From contig CASEPJ010000018.1 in NCBI GenBank assembly GCA_949289715.1, positions 1 to 9,718 of the forward strand: a stretch of 9,718 bases of DNA, written 5' to 3'. The stretch is from an uncultured Clostridia bacterium. Its GTDB lineage: Bacteria; Bacillota; Clostridia; Christensenellales; CASEPJ01. The notes below the pieces were generated by a model that worked only from the letters and a program-made list of their open reading frames with translations, did no database searches and had not been told where the DNA came from. Within the stretch, counting starts at the first letter, position 1, and every line of letters starts with the position of its first letter. The position numbers were made by a program, and so were the translations under genes. Positions 1 to 5,782 of the stretch are shown here, one piece after another.

Positions 1-1
1 C

Positions 2-514
2 GAAGAACTTACAAAATATATTGCCGATACTTTCGGCAGTGACGTAATAAGATTTTATTACGGTAACGATATAATAGGAAGTGAGATTGGAGCAGCGGCA
101 AAAAACGTAATGGGTATTGCAGCAGGTATGCTTGACGGAATGGGACTAACTACCTTAAAAGGTGCCCTAATGGCTCGTGGAGCGAGAGAAGTAGGCCAAC
201 TTATTAAAGCGCTAGGCGGAAATGAAATGTCTGCCTACGGTTTATGCCATTTGGGCGATTATGAAACCACACTTTTTTCTCCTCACAGTAATAACAGAAG
301 ATACGGAGAAGATTATGTAAAAGGGGTAAAATTCGATAAACTTGCCGAAGGGGTTATGACGGCTTCCGCAATGAAAAAATTAGGTGATAAATTGGGTGTG
401 GATTTGCCTATAACTAATGCAGTTTATCAAATAGTGATAGAACACAAAGATTACAACAAAATATTAAACGATTTGTTCTCGAGAAAAATTAAACGTGAAT
501 TTGAAAACGAATAA
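2..514 (+). CDS. gpsA: NAD(P)-dependent glycerol-3-phosphate dehydrogenase, C-terminal part (5' end outside window)
   Basis: This is the C-terminal 170 residues of GpsA, the cytoplasmic enzyme that interconverts dihydroxyacetone phosphate and sn-glycerol-3-phosphate for phospholipid synthesis. The reading frame is open from base 2, so the start and the N-terminal Rossmann domain lie upstream. Visible family hallmarks are GSEIGAAAKNVMGIAAG, whose Lys (codon 34 of the visible part, base 101) aligns with the catalytic lysine of the GALKN motif; LMARGAREVGQL; and the substrate-loop region HLGDYETTLFSPHSNNRRYG. In well-studied GpsA the last motif reads GDL..T..S..SRNRR, so Leu is Tyr and the first Arg is Asn here, which points to a divergent GpsA branch. 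The gene ends in tandem TAA codons (512-517) and is followed 46 bases later by a terminator, so it is the last gene of its unit. The family assignment is firm; the cofactor and exact substrate preference are inferred. Confidence 0.9.
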   Translation, partial: EELTKYIADTFGSDVIRFYYGNDIIGSEIGAAAKNVMGIAAGMLDGMGLTTLKGALMARGAREVGQLIKALGGNEMSAYGLCHLGDYETTLFSPHSNNRRYGEDYVKGVKFDKLAEGVMTASAMKKLGDKLGVDLPITNAVYQIVIEHKDYNKILNDLFSRKIKREFENE

Positions 515-560
515 TAAATATATGACAAGCTTGCGACATATATTTTATGATAAAATCCGT

Positions 561-593
561 AAAAAGTACTTTTTTTAAAAAGTGCTTTTTTTT
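561..593 (+). terminator. Intrinsic terminator after gpsA
   Basis: Left arm AAAAAGTACTT (561-571) pairs with AAGTGCTTTTT (580-590) with one G-U wobble, and Ts continue to 593. It lies 46 bases after the gpsA stop and before the next ribosome binding site, so it should separate gpsA from the portal gene. The A tract on the left also gives a weaker U tract on the other strand. Confidence 0.8.
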
Positions 594-612
594 ATGCTTA
601 AAATATTAAAAA

Positions 613-640
613 TTGTTGAAAAATATTGTGAATCAATAAT
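613..640 (+). promoter_or_regulatory. Candidate promoter of the portal-like gene
   Basis: TTGTTG (613-618), a 16-base spacer and AATAAT (635-640, five of six matches to TATAAT) lie between the gpsA terminator and the portal start. The predicted transcript would start near 647, right at the ribosome binding site, which is tight. The -35 match is poor and the background is AT-rich, so this is only the best candidate in the short gap. Confidence 0.25.
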
Positions 641-659
641 TCGTTTGAGGAGAAAGTAT

Positions 660-2507
660 ATGAATAAAAAAGAATACGAAGCAAATTTGGTAAAGGAAGT
701 TACGAAAGATTTTAAAGAAAGACAAATGATGAGAAGGAGTTTCGACGCAGCCTGGCAGCTTAATATAAATTTTCTTTTGGGCAATCAGAATTGTGTAATC
801 AGCGACGGTGAAGTGGTAGAAGAAGAAAAGCAGTTTATCTGGCAGGAAAGGGAAGTATATAACCATATTATGCCGTTAGTGGAAACAAGAGCTTCAAGAT
901 TAAGAAGAGTGAGACCTTCTCCTTTGGTTAGGCCTTATTCGTCGTCGGAAGAAGATATTTCTACCGCTAAATTATCCAACAATATTTTAAAAGCGGTTTA
1001 CGACGAAAAAAATTTAAGCGAACTTATTAATAGGGCTACAATGTGGTCGGAGGCATGCGGAACCGTTTTTTATAAAATCGTGTGGAATAAAAATATTGGA
1101 ATGAAGATAAAAAGCAACGAAGAGCTTTATAGCGGGGATGTTGATATATCGGTTTGTTCTCCCTTTGAAATTTATCCGGACAGCAATGCCTGCGATTCGC
1201 TTTTAGAAGTTAATTCTTTAATTCACGCAAAAGCATTTCCCGTTGATAAAATCGAAGAGTTATGGGGAGTCAAAGTTAAAGGGGGAGAAATAGACGTTTT
1301 TACGTTGGATCAACTCGCCGGTAAAGGAGATTACGGTTTTGGTTTTGTAAATTACGGAAAATGCGTAAAAAAAGACCACGCCGTAATTATAGAAAAATAT
1401 ATAAAACCCGATTCCGTTTATAAGGAGGGCAGATTAATTATTGTTGCCGGAGATAAATTGTTATATGACGATAAACTGCCTTATATCAACGAAAGTTTTA
1501 CAAGACGAGGTTTTCCTTTTGTTATGCAATGTGCCAACCGTTTACCGGGTGTATTTTGGGGCAATTCAGTAATAGAAAGATGTATTCCCGTTCAAAGAGC
1601 TTATAATGCGGTTAAAAATAGGAAATCGGAATTTTTAGATCGCTTGTCTATGGGGGTGGTTGCAGTAGAGGACGGTTCCGTAGATACAGATATTTTAGAA
1701 GAAGGGGGGCTTACTCCGGGAAGCGTAATTGTTTATAGACAGGGCAGCGTACCACCGAAAATTTTGGATTCGGGACATATTCCTACCGAACTAAATAACG
1801 AAGAAAATAAATTGTTAAACGAGTTTTCACTAATTTCCGGTGTTTCGGATATGATGAAAAATTCATATATCCCCTCTAATCTTGCCTCCGGTGTTGCGTT
1901 GCAAATGCTCACCGAACAAGATGACGCACGACTGGGGGTTACGGCGGATGAAATTAAAAGTGCCGTAAAAAAAGTTTGCCAACATATATTGCGTTTGTAT
2001 AAGCAATTTGCGGTAGGAGAAAGACTTATAAAATTTTCCGATTACAGCGGTGAAATACAGGTTCAGTATTTTAATTCAAGCGATATTACAAGCGACGATA
2101 TAATTTTTGATACTGAAAGCGATATTAGCGATACGCCCGCACAAAGAAGGAACACGGTTTACGAATTATTAAACAGCGGTCTTTTCAGTGACGAGAACGG
2201 GAAATTAACACAGACGACAAAAAGAAAACTTATAGAAATGATAGGACTATCATCTATTGAAGCAAGGCAGGATTTAAGCGAACTTCAAATTGCAAACGCA
2301 AAAAAGGAAAACGAAGAAATTTTGAAAAAAGATATAGTCGTAAGCGAAATAGATGATCATAATATACATATCGAAGAACATACTAGACATGCGTTATGCT
2401 ATGAAAAATCGAAAGATAAATTAATAAAACACATTAAAGAACATAAAAGTTTTTTAGAAAAAGAAAAATTTAACCTTGCTATTCAAAATGCAGTATCTGC
2501 AGAATAG
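660..2507 (+). CDS. Phage portal-like protein (P22-type fold family), stand-alone
   Basis: This 615-residue protein reads like a tailed-phage portal, the dodecameric ring through which DNA enters a capsid. The start is ATG 660, because GAGGAG (647-652) lies 7 bases upstream; the in-frame ATGs further up fall inside or next to the gpsA terminator. Portal-like features in order are the N-terminal WQLNINFLLGNQN (32-44), YNHIMPLVETRASRL (67-81) followed by RRVRPSPLVRP, EEDISTAKLSNNIL (97-110), an SPFEIYPD segment, GVFWGNSVIERCIPVQRAYN (about 297-316), a long helical stretch around LASGVALQMLTEQDD, and a C-terminal charged tail with DDHNIHIEEHTRH (about 565-577). Length fits portals (roughly 450-725 aa). 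No terminase, protease, scaffold or capsid gene is in the window. The frame is intact, codon use resembles the neighbours, and the gene has its own terminator. It may be a lone prophage remnant or a domesticated gene; function in the host is unknown. Confidence 0.75.
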   Translation: MNKKEYEANLVKEVTKDFKERQMMRRSFDAAWQLNINFLLGNQNCVISDGEVVEEEKQFIWQEREVYNHIMPLVETRASRLRRVRPSPLVRPYSSSEEDISTAKLSNNILKAVYDEKNLSELINRATMWSEACGTVFYKIVWNKNIGMKIKSNEELYSGDVDISVCSPFEIYPDSNACDSLLEVNSLIHAKAFPVDKIEELWGVKVKGGEIDVFTLDQLAGKGDYGFGFVNYGKCVKKDHAVIIEKYIKPDSVYKEGRLIIVAGDKLLYDDKLPYINESFTRRGFPFVMQCANRLPGVFWGNSVIERCIPVQRAYNAVKNRKSEFLDRLSMGVVAVEDGSVDTDILEEGGLTPGSVIVYRQGSVPPKILDSGHIPTELNNEENKLLNEFSLISGVSDMMKNSYIPSNLASGVALQMLTEQDDARLGVTADEIKSAVKKVCQHILRLYKQFAVGERLIKFSDYSGEIQVQYFNSSDITSDDIIFDTESDISDTPAQRRNTVYELLNSGLFSDENGKLTQTTKRKLIEMIGLSSIEARQDLSELQIANAKKENEEILKKDIVVSEIDDHNIHIEEHTRHALCYEKSKDKLIKHIKEHKSFLEKEKFNLAIQNAVSAE

Positions 2508-2536
2508 AAATATTAATAAATTAAAAGGAATATATT

Positions 2537-2569
2537 AATTTTTTATAATTAATTAATTATTAAAAAATT
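2537..2569. repeat. AT-only near-perfect palindrome
   Basis: The 33 bases from AATTTTTTA to TTAAAAAATT form an inverted repeat with a single-base bulge around the centre AATTAATTAATT. It contains no G or C. It could act as a weak terminator or a cruciform-prone spacer 30 bases after the portal stop, or be chance in AT-rich DNA. Confidence 0.45.
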
Positions 2570-2616
2570 GTATAGTTTTTTTGTATTATAATCAATTAAT
2601 AAGCACGAAAAATAAT

Positions 2617-2650
2617 AAAAGCACATATTTTTTATATGTGCTTTTTTTTT
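2617..2650. terminator. Terminator between the convergent portal and araC-type genes, probably bidirectional
   Basis: AAAAGCACATAT (2617-2628), a five-T loop and ATATGTGCTTTT (2634-2645) form a perfect 12-bp stem, followed by a T run to 2650. On the minus strand the same stem is followed by TTTTATTATTTTT. It therefore can end transcripts from the portal gene (110 bases upstream) and from the AraC-family gene (88 bases on the other side). Confidence 0.85.
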
Positions 2651-2737
2651 GATTTTTTTATAAATAAATGATATTTATCGAGATAAAACTTGAAGTTAAT
2701 TAATTTTTATTTTTAAATAATTATAAAAATAAAATAT

Positions 2738-3598
2738 TTATTGAATTTTCCTATACATTTTAGGGCTCATTCCGCTTAACCTTGTGAAATTTCTATTAAA
2801 AGTGGAAATAGATTGGAATCCGCATGCAGAAGCAATGCGGTTTATTTTTATTTTCGTATTTTTTAACATATTTCCGGCAAGATTTAACCTAATATCAAAT
2901 AAAAGGTTTAACGGAGAGAGACCTGTAATTTCGTTGGTGGCTTTTCTGTAATATGTTACAGAAAGTCCGCATTTTGCCGCAAGAAATTCTACCGATAATT
3001 CGTTAGCGAAATTGTTTATAATTTCATAAAAAGCAGGAGCCAATCTTCTGATTTTTTTGGGTCGGGGAGGATTATTGAAATTTTTTTCCGCTGCAAAAAA
3101 TTTAATTGTCAACGTATTAAGAAGATGGGTAAGGGTATTGATATTTTCTTCGCTTAAAGGTTTAGTAATGTAATTTTCGACAAGAGAAGGTTTTTCCGTT
3201 TCGTTCATAATTCTTTCGGCTTCGGTAAAAAGGGTATTTGTAATCGAAACTATATCACTTCGTAAAAATTCAAAAGTTTTGAGATTTTGAGGAAATTCCA
3301 AACCGAGTGCTTCTCTGTTTATGGCTAAAAATTTCCATTTACAGTTTGCTCCGGCGGGCGATTGAATGCAAAAAGGCGTGTTTTCCGGTATAAGTACGAC
3401 ATAATCTTTGGTAAAATTGATAAAAGTATGATTGCAATACATTAAGCCCATTCCTTCATAGCAAATTGCTAATATTGGAACGTTGAATGTTTGAATTTCG
3501 TGCTTAATTTCATATTCGTAAGAATTAGTGAAATATGACACCGGGCAAGTTGTATTCAGTCCGAAATCAAGAATCCTTTTTTTGCGTCTTTTTGGCAT
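2738..3598 (-). CDS. AraC-family transcriptional regulator
   Basis: This 286-residue cytoplasmic DNA-binding protein has an N-terminal cupin-like sensor half (about residues 25-115, beta-rich with VPILAICYEGMGLMYC and YVVLIPENTPFCIQ) and a C-terminal double helix-turn-helix AraC domain (about 190-286). The first helix-turn-helix is LSVEFLAAKCGLSVTYYRKA; the second carries the family signature IASACGFQSISTFNRNF ending in GMSPKMYRK. The start is placed at ATG 3598 rather than the in-frame ATG 33 bases upstream, because AGGGAG (minus strand, 3610-3605) sits 6 bases before it and the next residues PKRRKKR are a typical basic lead. Cupin-type AraC proteins usually sense small molecules, often sugars or sugar derivatives, and control a nearby operon, but no transporter or catabolic gene is present. 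Its target is unknown. It is convergent with the portal gene and divergent from minD. Confidence 0.88.
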   Translation of the reverse strand: MPKRRKKRILDFGLNTTCPVSYFTNSYEYEIKHEIQTFNVPILAICYEGMGLMYCNHTFINFTKDYVVLIPENTPFCIQSPAGANCKWKFLAINREALGLEFPQNLKTFEFLRSDIVSITNTLFTEAERIMNETEKPSLVENYITKPLSEENINTLTHLLNTLTIKFFAAEKNFNNPPRPKKIRRLAPAFYEIINNFANELSVEFLAAKCGLSVTYYRKATNEITGLSPLNLLFDIRLNLAGNMLKNTKIKINRIASACGFQSISTFNRNFTRLSGMSPKMYRKIQ

Positions 3599-3643
3599 AT
3601 TTTTCTCCCTTTTTAATAAAATTATTATCAAAATCGCAACATT

Positions 3644-3672
3644 ATTATATTCTATTTAATAAGCTATGTCAA
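3644..3672 (-). promoter_or_regulatory. Consensus sigma-A promoter of the AraC-family gene
   Basis: On the minus strand TTGACA (3672-3667) and TATAAT (3649-3644) are both perfect and separated by exactly 17 bases. Transcription would begin near 3637, giving a leader of about 38 bases. This is the strongest promoter in the window. Confidence 0.88.
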
Positions 3673-3917
3673 GTAAAAAATAAATAATTCGGTCTATATT
3701 TTTCTTGTTTTATAGGTATTTTTTCGATTTTTTTTATATTTGAAAAAAATTCTTTAATTAAAATGTTTTTTGCGTTATTTTTTTCTTTTTTTAATTTCGA
3801 ATTGAAAAATTTATTTTTGTTTTCACCGATTTTTTTTGCAAAATTTGTAGATAAAAGGTTTACTTTTTTGAATTTAGGGAAATATTGTTGAGAGAATAAA
3901 TTTATATAAAATTATAA
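3673..3917. other. AT-rich divergent spacer without a recognisable gene
   Basis: The plus strand is T-rich and the minus strand A-rich. A minus-strand frame is open from 3911 to the TGA at 3669-3671 (80 sense codons, rich in Lys, Asn, Phe and Ile) but has no ATG, GTG or TTG start, and its stop lies inside the -35 box of the AraC-family promoter. I see no RNA gene, repeat array or minC remnant. It may be a decayed gene or simply base-skewed spacer. Confidence 0.4.
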
Positions 3918-3946
3918 TTTACAATAAAATTATTTTTTGATATTCT
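3918..3946 (+). promoter_or_regulatory. Candidate promoter of minD
   Basis: TTTACA (3918-3923) and TATTCT (3941-3946) are separated by 17 bases and would start transcription near 3953, just ahead of the GGAGG ribosome binding site at 3962-3966. A less well-spaced alternative is TTGAGA (3888-3893) with TATAAT (3913-3918), spacer 19. Confidence 0.45.
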
Positions 3947-3975
3947 AATATTTGATTTTTCGGAGGTAAACTGAA

Positions 3976-4770
3976 ATGGCTAGGTGTATTGTTTTTACGT
4001 CCGGTAAAGGAGGCGTAGGTAAGACTAGCGTATTGTCTCATACTGCTGCGGCTTTATCGGATATGGGATTGAGAGTGGCTGTTATAGATACGGATATAGG
4101 ATTAAATAATCTTGATGTTGTATTGGGAGTGGAAAACAGAGTTAGTTTTGATCTTGTTGACGTAATAAACGGAAGATGTAGATTGAAACAGGCTTTGATA
4201 CAAGTAAAAAACCATTGTTCTTTGTATGTTTTGCCTTGTTCTCAAACGGGAGTCCGTTCGGAAATTACCGCAGCTAATATTAAGTTGGTGGTAATGGAAT
4301 TGTCGGAAAATTTCGACTATGTTTTTATCGATTGCCCTGCAGGCATTGAAAACGGATTTCACAGAGCGGTAGGTGCGGCAAACGAGGCAATAGTGGTTAC
4401 GACTCCTTCGATTTCGGCAATTAGGGATGCCGATAAAACCTTAAGTATTTTAGAAAGCTATAATTTGAAAAAAGTCAGCCTTATTATTAATAGGGTCAGA
4501 GGGGATATGGTGGCTTCAAACGACATGCTTTCTCCCGAACAAATAGGCAATCTTTTAAAAATTGCTCCTATAGGAGTAATTCCCGAAAGCGACGATTTAC
4601 CCCTTTTAAGTGCGACGGGAGATACCCCTTCGAGAAGTAGCAGAACGGGCAGAGCTTTTAATATGCTTGCTGAAAATATTGAGTATAACCAAAGCAGACT
4701 TTTCGATTGCGTAAAAGGGTATAACGGTTTTTGGGGCGGTATAAGAAGAAGTTTAAAAAGGAAGGTATAA
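3976..4770 (+). CDS. minD: Septum site-determining ATPase MinD
   Basis: MinD is a membrane-associated, dimerising ATPase of the ParA/MinD class that carries the division inhibitor MinC to the cell membrane away from midcell. The 264-residue product has the deviant Walker A motif GKGGVGKT (residues 10-17, with signature lysines 11 and 16), VIDTDIGLNNLD (36-47, with D38 and D40 as in E. coli MinD), Walker B FIDCPAGIE (117-125, D119), AIRDADKT and INRVRGDMV in the usual places. The last 14 residues, GFWGGIRRSLKRKV, form the basic amphipathic membrane-targeting helix typical of MinD. The ATG start is supported by GGAGG 9 bases upstream. Length is normal for the family. It begins a four-gene plus-strand run with the minE-like and spoIVF genes. 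The usual upstream partner minC is not present in the window. Confidence 0.95.
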   Translation: MARCIVFTSGKGGVGKTSVLSHTAAALSDMGLRVAVIDTDIGLNNLDVVLGVENRVSFDLVDVINGRCRLKQALIQVKNHCSLYVLPCSQTGVRSEITAANIKLVVMELSENFDYVFIDCPAGIENGFHRAVGAANEAIVVTTPSISAIRDADKTLSILESYNLKKVSLIINRVRGDMVASNDMLSPEQIGNLLKIAPIGVIPESDDLPLLSATGDTPSRSSRTGRAFNMLAENIEYNQSRLFDCVKGYNGFWGGIRRSLKRKV

Positions 4771-4776
4771 TGTATA

Positions 4777-5016
4777 ATGAAAGCAAATATTGAAGCCGTA
4801 AGACTTAAAAAAGTTTTGTTAAACGATAAAATAAAAACTCCGGAAAGATTAAACGAAGTTATAAAAAGCGACGTCGGAGAAACATTGGCAAGTTATCTTT
4901 CGGGAATTAATAAATTGTCTGTTGAGTTAACGGGAGATACGGAGAGCGGAATATCTGTTTCAATTTCTCTTCATGCGGACGGAGTGAAAAATATTAATTT
5001 ATTACCCGCAAATTAG
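4777..5016 (+). CDS. minE: Divergent MinE-like topological specificity factor
   Basis: This 79-residue protein follows minD by 6 bases. I assign it to MinE from pattern and position. ANIEAVRLKKVLLNDK (3-18) resembles E. coli NTANIAKERLQIIV, the MinD-contact helix. PERLNEVIKSDVGETLASYL (22-41) matches the MinE pattern of a proline and leucine, then D-I/V and a helix ending K/S-Y-V/L. NKLSVEL and GISVSISLHA (45-64) match the two topological-domain beta strands. MinE stimulates MinD ATPase and makes the Min system oscillate. Canonical MinE begins with an amphipathic membrane-targeting segment of about 11-13 residues (MALLDFF type) that is absent here; no upstream start can supply it, because the same frame upstream is minD. 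The ribosome binding site AGGAAGG (4759-4765) lies inside the minD end with a long 11-base spacing. If not MinE, it is an unknown small Min-associated protein. Confidence 0.65.
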   Translation: MKANIEAVRLKKVLLNDKIKTPERLNEVIKSDVGETLASYLSGINKLSVELTGDTESGISVSISLHADGVKNINLLPAN

Positions 5017-5045
5017 CATAAAATTTTATATTATATTCATATATT
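5016..5045 (+). promoter_or_regulatory. Candidate sigma-E-type sporulation promoter for spoIVFAB
   Basis: GCATAAA (5016-5022), a 15-base spacer and CATATATT (5038-5045) resemble the mother-cell sigma-E pattern (-35 ATA core, -10 CATACA-T). Transcription would start near 5052, before the GGGAG ribosome binding site at 5065-5069. The spoIVF operon is under sigma-E in B. subtilis, which supports the reading, but AT-rich DNA makes chance matches easy. Confidence 0.35.
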
Positions 5046-5077
5046 TTACTAAAATATAAAAAACGGGAGTGAAATAT

Positions 5078-5782
5078 ATGAAATATGAAGGCGTAACCAA
5101 GCTTGACAGCGTATTGAGCAAAAACTCAACTACGGAAATTAAAAATTCCGACGATAAAAAAATAAAAAAGAAAAAACGTATTAAGCAAGAAGGTAAAAAA
5201 TTAAAGATGAACAAAAATTTTTTGAAAACTTTTGTAATCGATTGCGCTATATGTCTTTTTGTATTGGGCGGAGTTTTTACTTTTGTGAATCTTGACACCG
5301 AATTTACTAATACGGTTTCGGGAAGTATTCAAAATGCAATAGGTCAAAGCAATGAAGAAATACAAAATAGCGTGGAAGATGTTTACAAAACCGAATTGGT
5401 TTCTAATTTATTGGGTGCGACGTTTACTTCTGCACAGGATAGTTTTATTTTGCCTGTTACCTCTGCAAACGTACAGATGGAGGAAGGAATTATCAAACTT
5501 TCGGGCGAAGAAAATATGTGCGTTACCTCAGCTTGTGCCGGAACGGTTATGCAAGTTGATTATATCGACGGGGTAAAAAGAATTACTATAGAACACGAAA
5601 GCGGAATGGTAAGTTCTTATAAAGGTTTAAAAAACGTTGGAGTAACCGCCGGCGATAAAGTCGCCTCAGGTCAGGTTTTGGGAATTAGCGGCAATAATTT
5701 GGAATTTTGTCTCATGGAAGAGGGAGAAATAGTTAAAAGCGTAGCTTTGGACGGAACTAACGTATATATTATCGAAAATTAA
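5078..5782 (+). CDS. spoIVFA: SpoIVFA-like membrane protein with degenerate LytM/M23 domain
   Basis: The 234-residue product has a charged N terminus (Lys-rich 27-46), one transmembrane segment (about 51-70, FVIDCAICLFVLGGVFTFV) and a C-terminal LytM/peptidase-M23-like beta domain (about 125-220: AGTVMQVDYIDG, ITIEHESGMVSSYKGL, VTAGDKVASGQVLGISG). The catalytic zinc motif HxH near the domain end is replaced by LEFCLM (208-213), so it should not cut peptidoglycan. This matches SpoIVFA, which in B. subtilis holds the intramembrane protease SpoIVFB inactive in the outer forespore membrane until SpoIVB and CtpB cleave it. ATG 5078 is chosen over GTG 5069 because GGGAG (5065-5069) lies 8 bases before it and overlaps the GTG. 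The stop shares one base with the spoIVFB start (TAATG), indicating translational coupling. The fold is clear; the name rests partly on the neighbour. Confidence 0.82.
   Translation: MKYEGVTKLDSVLSKNSTTEIKNSDDKKIKKKKRIKQEGKKLKMNKNFLKTFVIDCAICLFVLGGVFTFVNLDTEFTNTVSGSIQNAIGQSNEEIQNSVEDVYKTELVSNLLGATFTSAQDSFILPVTSANVQMEEGIIKLSGEENMCVTSACAGTVMQVDYIDGVKRITIEHESGMVSSYKGLKNVGVTAGDKVASGQVLGISGNNLEFCLMEEGEIVKSVALDGTNVYIIEN

Noticed and set aside
582..659. Upstream in-frame ATGs giving a longer portal-like protein
   Set aside because: They lie in or just after the terminator hairpin, lack a ribosome binding site, and the added residues do not look portal-like; ATG 660 has GAGGAG at 7 bases.
575..866. 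Short minus-strand open frames (575-784 and 633-866)
   Set aside because: They overlap the terminator and the start of the portal gene on the opposite strand, have no family features and appear to be shadows of AT-rich codons.
5352..5576. Plus-strand 74-codon frame inside spoIVFA
   Set aside because: It is a shifted frame inside an intact gene with a recognisable LytM-like domain.
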